64,000 bases of DNA, from positions 434,001 to 498,000 of the forward strand of contig NZ_CP010899.1 of assembly GCF_001274875.1 (NCBI RefSeq). Reading direction: 5' to 3'. The position numbers and the translations under genes are program-made. The notes beneath the pieces are model-generated. The model searched no databases. It saw only the letters and a list, made by a program, of their open reading frames with translations, and was not told the origin of the DNA. This DNA is from Spiroplasma kunkelii CR2-3x. Lineage in GTDB: Bacteria; Bacillota_I; Bacilli_A; Mycoplasmatales; Mycoplasmataceae. Shown piece by piece: positions 11,252 to 19,843 of the stretch. The first letter of the stretch is position 1. The number at the start of each line of letters is the position of its first letter.

Positions 11252-11416
11252 ATTGCATTATTCATCAGATAGTATCTTTAAAATTAAAAATTAACCTATT
11301 TTCTCCATTAATTAGTTAATTTTTATAATTTCCTTTCTGTGATTTATTATATTTTTTTGGTTTAACAGCTAATAATATCATTTTTAATAAAGGTACTATC
11401 TGATGAATAATGCAAT
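11252..11416. repeat. 165-bp element with 23-bp perfect inverted ends (IR2)
   Basis: ATTGCATTATTCATCAGA plus five bases at 11252-11274 pair exactly with 11394-11416; 119 bases lie between. The arm sequence differs from IR1, but both interiors carry a TAATAATA(ac)ATCATTTTTAA motif shortly before the right arm. Confidence 0.75.
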
Positions 11417-11890
11417 ACTAAAACTTAATATTTTGATGCTTAAAGATGAATAACTCATCTATGACACGAAGCCTTAAAGAAAGTGTGAAAGCGATTGGAT
11501 TTACCCATATTTATTTTTTTAATTCTCGGCGGGGTTAGTCGCCCGCGAAATGTCAGAGCGTGTGTTTTTGCTTGTTTCATAAAAAGAGTGCTGTTAAACC
11601 GAAAAAAACAATATCGGACACTAAAAAACAAGAGGGAGGAGCTCCAAAAGGTTATTTTCTTTATATAAAGTTGTGTAGGGATGGATGAAGTGTAATTAAT
11701 AACTGGGTAAATTGTTTGTTTATTTCCGTGGGGGGTTAAACTCTATAAAAATATTCTACCGCCCCCGCTCACCCACAAAGTGAAGCGGGCGGCGAAGTAA
11801 GTAAATAATAAAATAAATTATCTACTAAATATCAAAATATTAACCAATAAAGGAATATTATGTTTTTTTTACAGAAAGGAAAAAAATTAA
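11417..11890. other. Gene-free stretch with G+C-rich hairpins
   Basis: No credible coding frame. Two G+C-rich structures stand out in this very A+T-rich DNA: CGGCGGGGTTAGTCGCCCGC near 11537-11556, and a strong stem-loop at 11759-11792 (CCGCCCCCGCT paired with AGCGGGCGG, with CAC/GTG extending the stem). It precedes the first pentapeptide-repeat gene and looks like phage or plasmid control DNA (origin, packaging site or leader); its role is unproven. Confidence 0.5.
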
Positions 11891-12535
11891 ATGAAAACAT
11901 TAAAAGATATGATTAAAGATTTAACAGGAGTTACTGTTGAAAAAGAAAAATTAAATCAATATTTAGAAAGTGAAAGATTAGATTTAGAAGGTGCTAATTT
12001 AAAAGAAGCTAATTTATGAGATGCTAATTTAGAAGGTGCTTATTTAACTGGTGCTAATTTAAGCGGTGCTAATTTAAAAGATGCTAATTTAATTGGTGCT
12101 AATTTAAAAGATGCTTATTTAACTGGTGCTAATTTAAAAGATGCTGATTTATTTTATGCTAATTTAAGCGGTGCTAATTTACACCGTGCTAATTTAAAAG
12201 ATGCTAATTTAAAAGATGCTAATTTAGAAGGTGCTTATTTAACTGGTGCTAATTTAAAAGATGCTAATTTAGAGGATGCTAATTTAGAGGATGCTAATTT
12301 AAAAGGTGCTAATTTATATGGTGCTAATTTAAAAGATGCTGATTTATTTTATGCTAATTTAAGCGGTGCTAATTTAGAAGATGCTTGTTTACAAGGTGCT
12401 TATTTACAAGGTGCTAATTTACATGGTGCTTATTTACATGGTGCTAATTTAAAATATGCTAATTTACATGGTGCTAATTTATATGGTGCTAATTTAAAAG
12501 GTGCTAATTTAGAAGATGCTACTTACTTTGAATAA
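11891..12535 (+). CDS. Pentapeptide-repeat protein
   Basis: 214 residues: a short helical lead (KTLKDMIKDLTGVTVEKEKL, then YLESERLDLEGA) and about 33 uninterrupted A(D/N)LxX repeats, which form a right-handed quadrilateral beta helix. One TGA codes Trp in EANLWDANL. AGAAAGGAAAAAA provides the ribosome-binding site. Pentapeptide-repeat proteins can mimic DNA and bind gyrase, but many have no known role. The last 203 bases of repeats are a perfect inverted copy of 15754-15956, so the 3' end was probably acquired by recombination. It overlaps the capsid gene tail-to-tail by 13 bases. Confidence 0.85.
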
Positions 12536-13674
12536 ATTAAGTTAACTGTCCCACTATATTTATTTGGATTTCCAGTTGCTAATGCGCCAGTAGATGTAAT
12601 ATTAGTGAATGTTGCATCCCCAGTTTGATAATTAGGATTTTTTACTTTAATAGCAGCTTCTAATTCTGCTGTTGTTGGTGTATTGCCTGCCATTGTTATT
12701 TGACCTAAATTAGGTTGTGTAATAACTGTTGATAAGGGTTGTAAATAATTATGTTTAATAATTGCTTTGGGTTCAACTACTGCTCCACCTAAATATAAAA
12801 CTCTTTCCATAATTAAAGTATTACCCATTCCAGTACCTAATGCTGCTGCACCTACTCTTAACGGGGTATGGTCTTTTTTACGCAAAATTAATGGGTCATA
12901 TTTTTTGCTAAATTTAAAGGCGATTGCATTAACACCATTTGGTAATAGGCTAATTGTTCCTTCTGAACCATCTTCATTAATAATTGGTAATTTTTTAGGA
13001 ACCATATAGTATGTTGTTCCTTCAACGGTTTTCATTGCTCCACTTGTTGAAATTACACTATTAATTTGGTCATTTGCTCCAAGTTGTAACTGTAATTTAT
13101 TACGAATTCCACGGATAAAATCTGCTGAACCCAAGACAACTGTTTCTGATGGAGTAAAACCATTTTCATATATTTTATCCATAATTTCATCATGGATTTG
13201 TAAAGCATTTGTATCATCTGCTTTATTTCCTTTAATAGTTGTAACTTCTCCTTTATTAATAATTTCTAAAATTTTATTACGTTTATAAGCAACTTCAGTA
13301 TCCATTGCTTGTTCAATATCAGCAGCTCAAAGATTAGGGTTAAAATCACCCTCTACAGGGTCTAATTTACGAGCAAAAGTTAAAATTGTATCTAATACAA
13401 CAGTTCCATCCTCAAATTCTACTGCTGAATATTTTAACAAATTATCATCTGTATTGAATACTTGCCCATCTTTTCCTAAACCTTGTTTATATTTAATATT
13501 TTTCTTTATTTTATATTGTAAACCAAATTTATTTTTATCTAGTCAAGCAAATAATGCTTCTCAGCTTAATTTTTGTTGATAAGTTTTTAAGTATCATTGT
13601 TCAAATGTTTCTTTATCATTAACTGTTGCTTGGTTTACAATATCACCAAAAATTCTTTGTGGATTTTGTGCCAT
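12523..13674 (-). CDS. Tailed-phage major capsid protein (HK97-like), putative
   Basis: 383 residues from ATG 13674 with AAGAAGGAA upstream. The order of features suits an HK97-fold capsid protein: helical N-arm, LTFARKLDPVEGDFNPNLWAADIEQAMDTE, then VVLGSADFIRGIRNKL, IPISTS-like ISTSGAMKTVEGTTYYMVPKK, and a C-terminal beta region ending NPNKYSGTVNLIYSK. The next gene upstream is a scaffold-like protein, the usual neighbour. No portal or terminase gene is seen in the window, so the virus is incomplete here. The family call rests on pattern and context, not on a search. Confidence 0.6.
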
Positions 13675-13691
13675 AATTTTATTCCTTCTTT

Positions 13692-14150
13692 CTATTTATT
13701 AAATACATTGTCTGTATCTAAAATATTGTTTTGTTTTTCTTTTGTTTTTGGTACTCCACCAGTATTAACTGTTTGTACCTTAATTAATTCATCATAAACA
13801 CTTTGCAATTGTGTTTTGATAACTTCAATATCATCAGTAATGTCATAAGATTTTAATAAAACATTCTTAAATTCTTCATTATCAGTTAAAAAATTAATAA
13901 AATCAATTATTTCAATTTGTTTTAATTGAATTGTTTGTTGTTCAATTTGTGAAGTTAATTCATTATTTTTTGTTTGTAATTCGGTAATTTGTTGATTACT
14001 ATTTTCTAAATTACTTGCATTAAATTCTTCAACTTCATCAGTATTTTCTAAAATAATTTCAGCAGTTTTAATATCTAAGCTGCCATCTTCATTTTTAATT
14101 GGTTCATTATCTTCATTGATAAGAAAATATTTTACATTTTTTAATGCCAT
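13692..14150 (-). CDS. Scaffold-like phage protein
   Basis: 152 residues with a good Shine-Dalgarno (AGGAGGAAAAA). An acidic N-terminal part (KYFLINEDNEPIKNEDGSLD) is followed by a long coiled coil (NSNQQITELQTKNNELTSQI and on) and a short C-terminal helix. Acidic coiled-coil proteins directly upstream of the major capsid gene are usually capsid scaffolds or head-assembly factors. It ends 17 bases before the capsid start on the same strand. Confidence 0.6.
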   Translation of the reverse strand: MALKNVKYFLINEDNEPIKNEDGSLDIKTAEIILENTDEVEEFNASNLENSNQQITELQTKNNELTSQIEQQTIQLKQIEIIDFINFLTDNEEFKNVLLKSYDITDDIEVIKTQLQSVYDELIKVQTVNTGGVPKTKEKQNNILDTDNVFNK

Positions 14151-14162
14151 TGATTTTTCCTC

Positions 14163-14561
14163 CTATTTTTTAATATTTGTATTTGTTCTTTTTCTAATAG
14201 CTTTTTGTATAATTTCAAAACTATCTACCCTAAAAGATAAAAAATAGCGTTTAGTTTTTATATTTAACTGATTAAAAACTGAGCCTTTAATTTTTATTTC
14301 ATCATCTTTTTTTAATTTCAAAAAATCATTTAAAATCAATGGATTATATATTGATAATGTTGAATAATTTAATCCCTCTCATTGACATTTAGCAGAGCAA
14401 GCATCAACTTCAACACCCCCCGCAACCAGTGCCTTAATTTTAGTTTTAATCGGATTTTCATGTAATCTAACAGTTAATTCTAATTTATTAACTTTTTTAT
14501 TTTTTAATTTAGGTTTATTAGTTATTGTTTTTTTATGTAAATTACTTTTTGTTTGTGCCAT
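14163..14561 (-). CDS. Small phage protein, possible single-strand/OB-type protein
   Basis: 132 residues from ATG 14561 (GGAG upstream), read through one TGA-Trp (AKCQWEGLNYST). A basic, Lys-rich start is followed by an alternating beta pattern: LELTVRLHENPIKTKIKALV, GGVEVDACSAKCQW and KLKKDDEIKIKGSVF. This could be a small beta-barrel, but no family is recognised. It overlaps the resolvase gene's end in another frame, and lies just upstream of the scaffold-like gene. Confidence 0.55.
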
Positions 14562-15033
14562 TTTTATTAACTCCTTTTGCTAAAAAATATTGTAAATGTT
14601 TTCAAGCATCTAATTCATGCTCCGTCATTTTAATATTTCCTTTATAAATATAATTTTTCTTAACAACTGGCGATTGTAAAACATAATTTAAGTTAAATAA
14701 ATATTTACATAAAACTTTTAAACCACCAATAAATTTAGGAGTAGATAATGGGTTTTTTATTTTTAAACCTTTATGAAGTTGGTAATCTTCAATTATTAAA
14801 ATAACTTTGCTTAAATAAGAACAAATTTTATTTTTAAACTCATTTAATATTAAATAGATATTATTTATTGCTTCTTCTTCAGAATTAGAATTAAAAGTAA
14901 TATTATTAATTATTTTCTTTTTCAAAACATTATAAATAATAATACCAGTTTGCCCAATTCCAGCGGGGTCAATTGCAATAATATATTTTAATTTATTTGA
15001 TTTATTTTTTTCTCAAATTGTAATATTTTTCAC
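14542..15033 (-). CDS. Phage RuvC-like Holliday-junction resolvase
   Basis: 163 residues from GTG 15033, where the frame opens inside the end of the upstream gene. Motifs are in the right order for an RNase-H-fold resolvase: IIAIDPAGIGQTGIIIYN (first catalytic Asp), ILIIEDYQLHKG (Glu), TPKFIGGLKVL, and TEHELDAWKHLQYF (C-terminal acidic pair). Such enzymes cut branched DNA during phage replication or packaging. Start choice is uncertain because no clear ribosome-binding site precedes the GTG; coupling to the overlapping upstream gene may explain that. Confidence 0.72.
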
Positions 15034-15272
15034 CCATCGGAAGCTAAATCTAAAATATCGTTAATTTTGTAATGTTCCATATAAGAAGCAATTAAATTTC
15101 ATTTATCTTCAAATAAATTTAAATACATTTTGGCTCATTCTAAACATTGCAAATCATAATGTTTTTTATGATGTGAAATACGGCAATTAGTGGGTTTATA
15201 ATTAACTCAGTCAAACGATGTTGTTATTTCATCTCAAGTTTTATTAATATACAAACTTTTATATTCTGTCAT
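14988..15272 (-). CDS. Small phage protein, unknown
   Basis: 94 residues from ATG 15272 with a nearby AAGGAG, including several TGA-Trp (KTWDEITTSFDWVNY). The visible pattern is NCRISHHKKHYDLQCLEWAK, a Cys/His-bearing stretch, followed by a helical end. It starts one base upstream of the previous gene's stop and runs into the resolvase gene, so it belongs to a tight early-type operon. Function unknown. Confidence 0.6.
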
Positions 15273-15273
15273 T

Positions 15274-15408
15274 TTATCTATACTCCTTAATTATTTTGCG
15301 TAAACCTAATGTTCAGTGTTCATCAGTAATTTTATTTTGTGAAACTGGATAACCTCTAAGCATCAATTCATTTAATTTATTAATAATTTTTTTATTTAAC
15401 TTTTTCAT
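15274..15408 (-). CDS. 44-residue phage protein with ITDEHW motif
   Basis: MKKLNKKIINKLNELMLRGY, then PVSQNKITDEHWTLGLRK. Related broken versions occur at 25608-25761 and 44640-44770, where the fuller form also has a WGYCFTCNKEN-type Cys pair ahead of this segment. The copy here lacks the Cys part. Recurrence at three loci suggests a conserved small gene of one phage family. It overlaps the next gene upstream by 17 bases. Confidence 0.55.
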
Positions 15409-15685
15409 ATTCCACATCCTTATTAGGTAATTTTTTATATAAAGATTTATCTTTTATAATAAAAGTATCTTCTCTTCGACCATTTACATATTGACAATAT
15501 TCATCAAAATCTTCTTTATATAATTGTTGTTGTTTTAATTCAGCAAGTTCATTTTCGTAATATAACATTTTATTTCTAATTTCATATAATTTAAATAATT
15601 TATCATCTACATTTGTTTGATGCTTAGAACAAATAAAATCTATAATATCTTGTATTTGTTCTATTTCTTTAACTGTTTTTGTCAT
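15392..15685 (-). CDS. Coiled-coil small protein, phage operon
   Basis: 97 residues from ATG 15685, sharing one base with the stop of the pentapeptide-repeat gene before it. It is highly helical and charged (TVKEIEQIQDIIDFICSKHQ and RNKMLYYENELAELKQQQL). No catalytic or metal motif is seen. Position within the tight phage operon is the only functional hint. Confidence 0.6.
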   Translation of the reverse strand: MTKTVKEIEQIQDIIDFICSKHQTNVDDKLFKLYEIRNKMLYYENELAELKQQQLYKEDFDEYCQYVNGRREDTFIIKDKSLYKKLPNKDVEYEKVK

Positions 15686-16131
15686 TATTTATCCTCCTCA
15701 ATAATAGTTAATTGGTTTAATTGTTTTTTGGTGATTTTAATACCACATAAATAAGCATCTTCTAAATTAGCACCTTTTAAATTAGCACCATATAAATTAG
15801 CACCATGTAAATTAGCATATTTTAAATTAGCACCATGTAAATAAGCACCATGTAAATTAGCACCTTGTAAATAAGCACCTTGTAAACAAGCATCTTCTAA
15901 ATTAGCACCGCTTAAATTAGCATAAAATAAATCAGCATCTTTTAAATTAGCACCATGTAAATAAGCACCATATAAATCAGCATCTTTTAAATTAGCACAA
16001 TATAAATCAGCACCAATTAAATTAGCACCTTTTAATTCAGCAAGTTCTTTTTTAAGTGTTTCATTTTCTGCTTTAAGTGCTTCATTTTCTTCTTGTAATT
16101 TATCAAATTTAATTGATTCTGTTATAGTCAT
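15685..16131 (-). CDS. Phage-operon pentapeptide-repeat protein with coiled-coil head
   Basis: 148 residues, AGGAGGATTAATA before the ATG. An N-terminal coiled coil (FDKLQEENEALKAENETLKK) leads into about 18 pentapeptide repeats (ANLxX/ADLxX) and a C-terminal cap, CGIKITKKQLNQLTIIEEDK. The coiled coil may give the dimer that such DNA-mimicking beta helices often form. It is in line with the resolvase and capsid genes, so the repeat protein appears to be a phage gene. Its middle (15754-15956) is a perfect inverted copy of 12318-12520. Confidence 0.8.
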   Translation of the reverse strand: MTITESIKFDKLQEENEALKAENETLKKELAELKGANLIGADLYCANLKDADLYGAYLHGANLKDADLFYANLSGANLEDACLQGAYLQGANLHGAYLHGANLKYANLHGANLYGANLKGANLEDAYLCGIKITKKQLNQLTIIEEDK

Positions 16132-16142
16132 TATTAATCCTC

Positions 16143-16255
16143 CTAAATAATATCTAATTGGTATAATTGTTCTTCTGTGATTTCGATACCATATAAATTA
16201 GCACCACATAAATTAGCATCTTCTAAACAAGCACCAGTTAAATTAGCGCCATAGA
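16143..16255 (-). pseudogene. 3' fragment of a third pentapeptide-repeat gene
   Basis: Read leftward, it has repeats ANLTGACLEDANLCGANLYG followed by the cap IEITEEQLYQLDII and a stop at 16143-16145. It begins abruptly at about 16255, where unrelated phage sequence on the other strand starts. This is a recombination junction. Confidence 0.75.
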
Positions 16256-16895
16256 TATTCACGATAAAATTACAAGTGTTGATAGTTTAACAGATGATGA
16301 AATAATTAAAGGAATTACTGTACCACAAAAAGTAGCAAGTGAAGATTTAAGACCATTATTAAATGCAAAAGTTTTAAAAGCTGTTAAAGCAGTTGATGCA
16401 AGTTTAACAACTAATGATTTTGATTGATGGCCTTTATATTATCAAGGTTCACCAGATACTTATGATATTACATCAACAGATATTAATATTGATATTTATA
16501 TTGCTGGTAAAAATAAAGCAACTGGCGTTTCACAAGTTGAATATTATAAAGTACAAAAAGTAAATAAAATTAGTATTAAACGATTTAGTAAAGATAATAT
16601 TGGGTCTTTAACAACACCTTGATATAGTGATGTTCCTGATTTAACTAAAAAATCAGTTGTAATTGATGAAATGAATACAGGAATTATTAAAGCAATTCAA
16701 AAAATTAATTCTGGTTTAAGAACATCAGATTATAATGTTAATATTTTAGATTATTCATATCAAATCTTTAATGATAGAGATGAAGGTGATTTTAGTAAAG
16801 ATGTTGAAGTGCCATATACTTTAAGTGGTACAAATTGATTAACCGAAGAAACAACTGGAAAGAAAATTACAGTTCCTGCTGCTACTAGAAAATAA
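16256..16895 (+). pseudogene. Phage structural-type protein, 5' truncated
   Basis: An open frame of about 212 residues with no start of its own, entering from the junction at 16255 and stopping at TAA 16893-16895. It contains TGA-Trp (DFDWWPLYYQG, TTPWYSD). A beta-rich composition with an FYSYQIFNDRDEGDF-like section (NILDYSYQIFNDRDEGDFSK) suggests a virion or tail protein, but I recognise no family. The frame is otherwise intact, so the loss is only of the 5' end. Confidence 0.55.
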
Positions 16896-16899
16896 ATAA

Positions 16900-18509
16900 A
16901 TGCCAATAGGAACAAGCAAAACTGCTCTGATTTATGCAGTTAAAACACCAACTAGATTATCAATTCAACAACAACAAAAAAATTTTAGTTTACAATTATT
17001 AGAATTTTTAGGAATACAAGTTTTAGCACTTGGTTTATCTGTTTTAACTGGTGGTGTTGCTTCAGCTGTTGGTCTTGGTGCTGGATTATCTAATTTTGCT
17101 GCCACACTTATCTCGTTTGGAGTAGAAACAGCAACCGATTTTGCTGTAAATCAAATATACGATAGTTTAACTTCAGAAGTTACAGCAAAAAGTACTACGC
17201 TAAATTTATTACCAGCAATTGGTGGTGTTAATAAATTAACACGTGCTGCTAGAATAACAAAAGTTTTAAAATTAGCAAAAGAAACTAAATTACTTGAAAA
17301 ATTAGGAATAATAACTGCTAAAAATTTAGAAGATGTTGTTAAACAAGTAACAGGTAAAAAGATTTTATTTAATAAATTAATATTTGATTTTACTAAACAA
17401 GCAAATAATGAGACTTTATTATACACAATTGGTAAATTAGCACGTAATGATTTTTCTAAGGGTTTTAAAATTTCTAATTTAGAAAAAATTAACAATCTAT
17501 TAAAAATTGAAAAAAACTTACAAAAAATAAGCCCAAAGTTGGTACAAAAAGCACCACGATTAAATAAAAAATATAAAGGATATGTTGATAAATGGTTGTT
17601 TGAATATGGTTTAAATTTTGAACAAATAACAAAAATTAGTACCGATGAATGATATAAAATTATGACTGATTTGCATAAAAAAGGCATTGCTAAAAAATTA
17701 TTATTAAATGTTAATTTAATGCGAGCAAATAGAATATATAAAAATAAATTAGTTAATTTTATCCACAAAACTCCAATCAAATTAAATAAAATATTAGAAA
17801 AATTAGAAAAAATAAACCCAAATTTTTATATTCAAAAAGCAACGAAAAAATTATTAGCACCAATTGAAAAAAGAATAATTAATATTAAACAAAAAGTAAT
17901 TAATAAAATTAGTGAGCAAAGAGCAAAAATATTATCTAAATTTGAAACCAAAGCAATTAATAAAGGACAGTTGCTGCCGTTTGCTTATGGTTCTGATGTT
18001 TTTTAGCAGTTAAAATTGTTCCAATAAGTGTTGCGGGTGAAGTTGCTTTAACAATATATTATAAAAGTCCTAAATATTTTCCAATTGTTGTTACTACAAC
18101 TTTAATCAAAGCAGAACAGTTCATCTTATCAAAAGAACCATTTAAATTTTATATGAATAGTGAATGATTTATTGGTTGAGGATTTAAAAAAACAAGTTTA
18201 TTTAATTTAGTTTCTTTTGCCCCCGCTGCTTATCGCCAAGTAGTAAGAGATAGTTTTAAAACATTTCGGATAATTGCTAAATTTTTAAAATTAAAAGAGC
18301 AAATAAAAAATAATTGGAGTAAAAATGAAATGTTAAAAACTGTTGAAGATAGTGTTGCAGCAAGTTTATTGGGTAGTGGATTACTTTTTAAAACATATAA
18401 ACAATTTAGAAAAAATAAAAATTTAAGTAAAACAATTAAGTCAAAAACATTATTAAATAGTAGAAAATTAATAACAAAAAAAATATATTCTAAAAAAAGA
18501 AAATGATAA
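16900..18509 (+). pseudogene. Large phage structural-type protein, frameshifted
   Basis: The first frame gives 368 residues from ATG 16900 (one TGA-Trp) and ends at TAG 18004-18006. Shifting one base in the T run at 17999-18004 gives FLAVKIVPISVAGEVALTIY and continues about 165 residues to TAA 18507-18509. Near the N-terminus a Gly/Ala/Leu-rich hydrophobic stretch (GIQVLALGLSVLTGGVASAV and on) resembles membrane-active segments of ejection or tail proteins. The rest is Lys-rich helix. Because the lesion is in a homopolymer, slippage or a sequencing error cannot be excluded. Confidence 0.6.
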
Positions 18510-18521
18510 GGGGATGATTAA

Positions 18522-18779
18522 ATGTTAAATGAATTATGAGAAGGTGTTACTTTAGAAAACTATAATAATTTTAATCCAATGACAGGTAAAATTACCCAAG
18601 TTCCGATTCGTTATAATAAATTTTTTAAAAATGATGTAGAATTGTGATTTAAAACTTTTGCATTAAGAGCACAAAATATGATTAATTCATATTTAAATTA
18701 TCCTTTTTCAAAATTAAAGTTTGAAACATTTAAAGACCCACTATTGAAAAAAATATGTAGTATACCACAGACATTTTAA
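18522..18779 (+). pseudogene. Phage gene 5' part, cut by IS insertion
   Basis: [20 protein letters not shown] opens a frame preceded by AAGGGGATGATT. After about 78 residues it runs into the IS end at 18756 and stops there. The same gene beginning, on the minus strand and cut at the same point by the same IS, is at 22743-22976. Function unknown. Confidence 0.65.
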
Positions 18780-19599
18780 AGATTACAATAAAATAACAAA
18801 AATAATAAAAACATTTTTTCGTTGACTTAAAAAATATGAAAGATGATTAAAAATAAAAAATAAAATTAAAGAAATTAAAAAACAACATCCAAGACATGAA
18901 GTTAAAGAAATAGGTTTATTACAGATGGACGCTAAATATTTTGTACCAAGTAAATTTCCAGTTGATAAAAAGTATTATGTTTATGATTTTATTGATGAAA
19001 AAACAAGATTAGCATTAGGATATGTTTATGATAAATTAAGTATTGATAATGCTATTGCTGCTGTTAAAAAAGCAATTAGCGATTTTAAAAATATACTTTA
19101 TGTTAAAATAACACGGATTAGAACTGATAACGGTTCTGAATTTATTAATAATTATCGGAATAATCAAAAAAATAATGTTAAAGAAACTAATTTTACTCAA
19201 TTTTTAACAGATAAAAATATTTTTCATCAGACAACACCCGTTCGCTCTCCACAGTCGAACGGTAAGATTGAAAGATTTAATCAAAATTATACTAAATTAT
19301 TTGTATTTGAAGAAAAAATATTAAATGCAGTTAGTTTACAGAATAAATTAAATGATTATTATTATTTTTATAATTTTGAAAGAGTTCATAAGTCTTTAAA
19401 TTTTCAGACACCATTTAACTTTTTGAATAGTTTAATTAAATAATTTTAAATTATTAAGTTTTTGTATTTAAACTAATTTTTAGTTTGTTTAATTTTATAT
19501 TTTTTTTATTCATTTTATGATATTTTTATATTATAAATAAATATTTTTATTATTTTTGTTATTTTCTTGTAATATTTAAAATGTATGTTGTGTACTACA
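18756..19599 (+). mobile_element. IS element copy 1, internally deleted
   Basis: Bounded by long imperfect inverted ends: TGTAGTATACCACAGACATT at 18756 and the complement of TGTAGTACACAACATACATT ending at 19599 (about 54 bp similar). Inside is only the catalytic half of a DDE transposase. No matching direct repeat flanks it (left ...TTGAAAAAAATA, right CTTATGCC...), so its flanks have been recombined. The same truncated element is at 21897-22742 in reverse. Confidence 0.8.
18800..19443 (+). pseudogene. DDE transposase, N-terminal half missing
   Basis: The continuous frame includes RWLKKYERWLKIKNKIKEIK and then, from ATG 18925, the catalytic domain: QMDAKYFVPSKF (first Asp), RIRTDNGSEFINN (second Asp), RSPQSNGKIERF (Glu). 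This is an rve-type core like that of IS481/IS1202-related transposases. Unlike the copies at 22.1 and 51.9 kb, the linker has GAA (Glu) where they have a TAA stop. The N-terminal DNA-binding half, present in the 51.9-kb copy, is deleted up to a point inside the terminal repeat. Confidence 0.8.
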
Positions 19600-19609
19600 C
19601 TTATGCCTT

Positions 19610-19718
19610 TATTTGTTTAATTACTAAAAAAGCTAAAACAGTTTCCATTCCAATTTATATTTTAGATCTTTGTTTTATTGATTATTTTATAGTTTTTGCT
19701 TTTGTCCAAACTAATTAA
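19610..19718 (+). pseudogene. C-terminal scrap of a membrane protein gene
   Basis: Directly after the IS an open frame without a start reads YAFICLITKKAKTVSIPIYI, then a second hydrophobic segment, and stops at TAA 19716-19718. It looks like the end of a gene cut by the element. The rest up to 19843 holds nothing recognisable. Confidence 0.35.
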
Positions 19719-19843
19719 AAACAAAATAAGATAAATAATGATTTAATATATAAAGATTATTCTAATTAATTTTCTATAAATAACAATGTTTTATAATTTT
19801 ATTATGGCTAATAAAGCAAGAAAATATTAATAAATCAGTAGCA

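Noticed and set aside
12000-12520. Regular 15-base periodic repeats resembling a CRISPR or satellite
   Set aside because: They keep a single open frame of pentapeptide repeats (GCTAATTTA codons) without spacers; coding repeat, not an array.
12767-13009. Plus-strand open frame inside the capsid gene
   Set aside because: Overlaps the capsid coding sequence completely, with no start signal.
17151-17780. Long open frame on the minus strand
   Set aside because: It is the shadow of the phage gene at 16900 on the plus strand, with no ribosome-binding site and poor composition.
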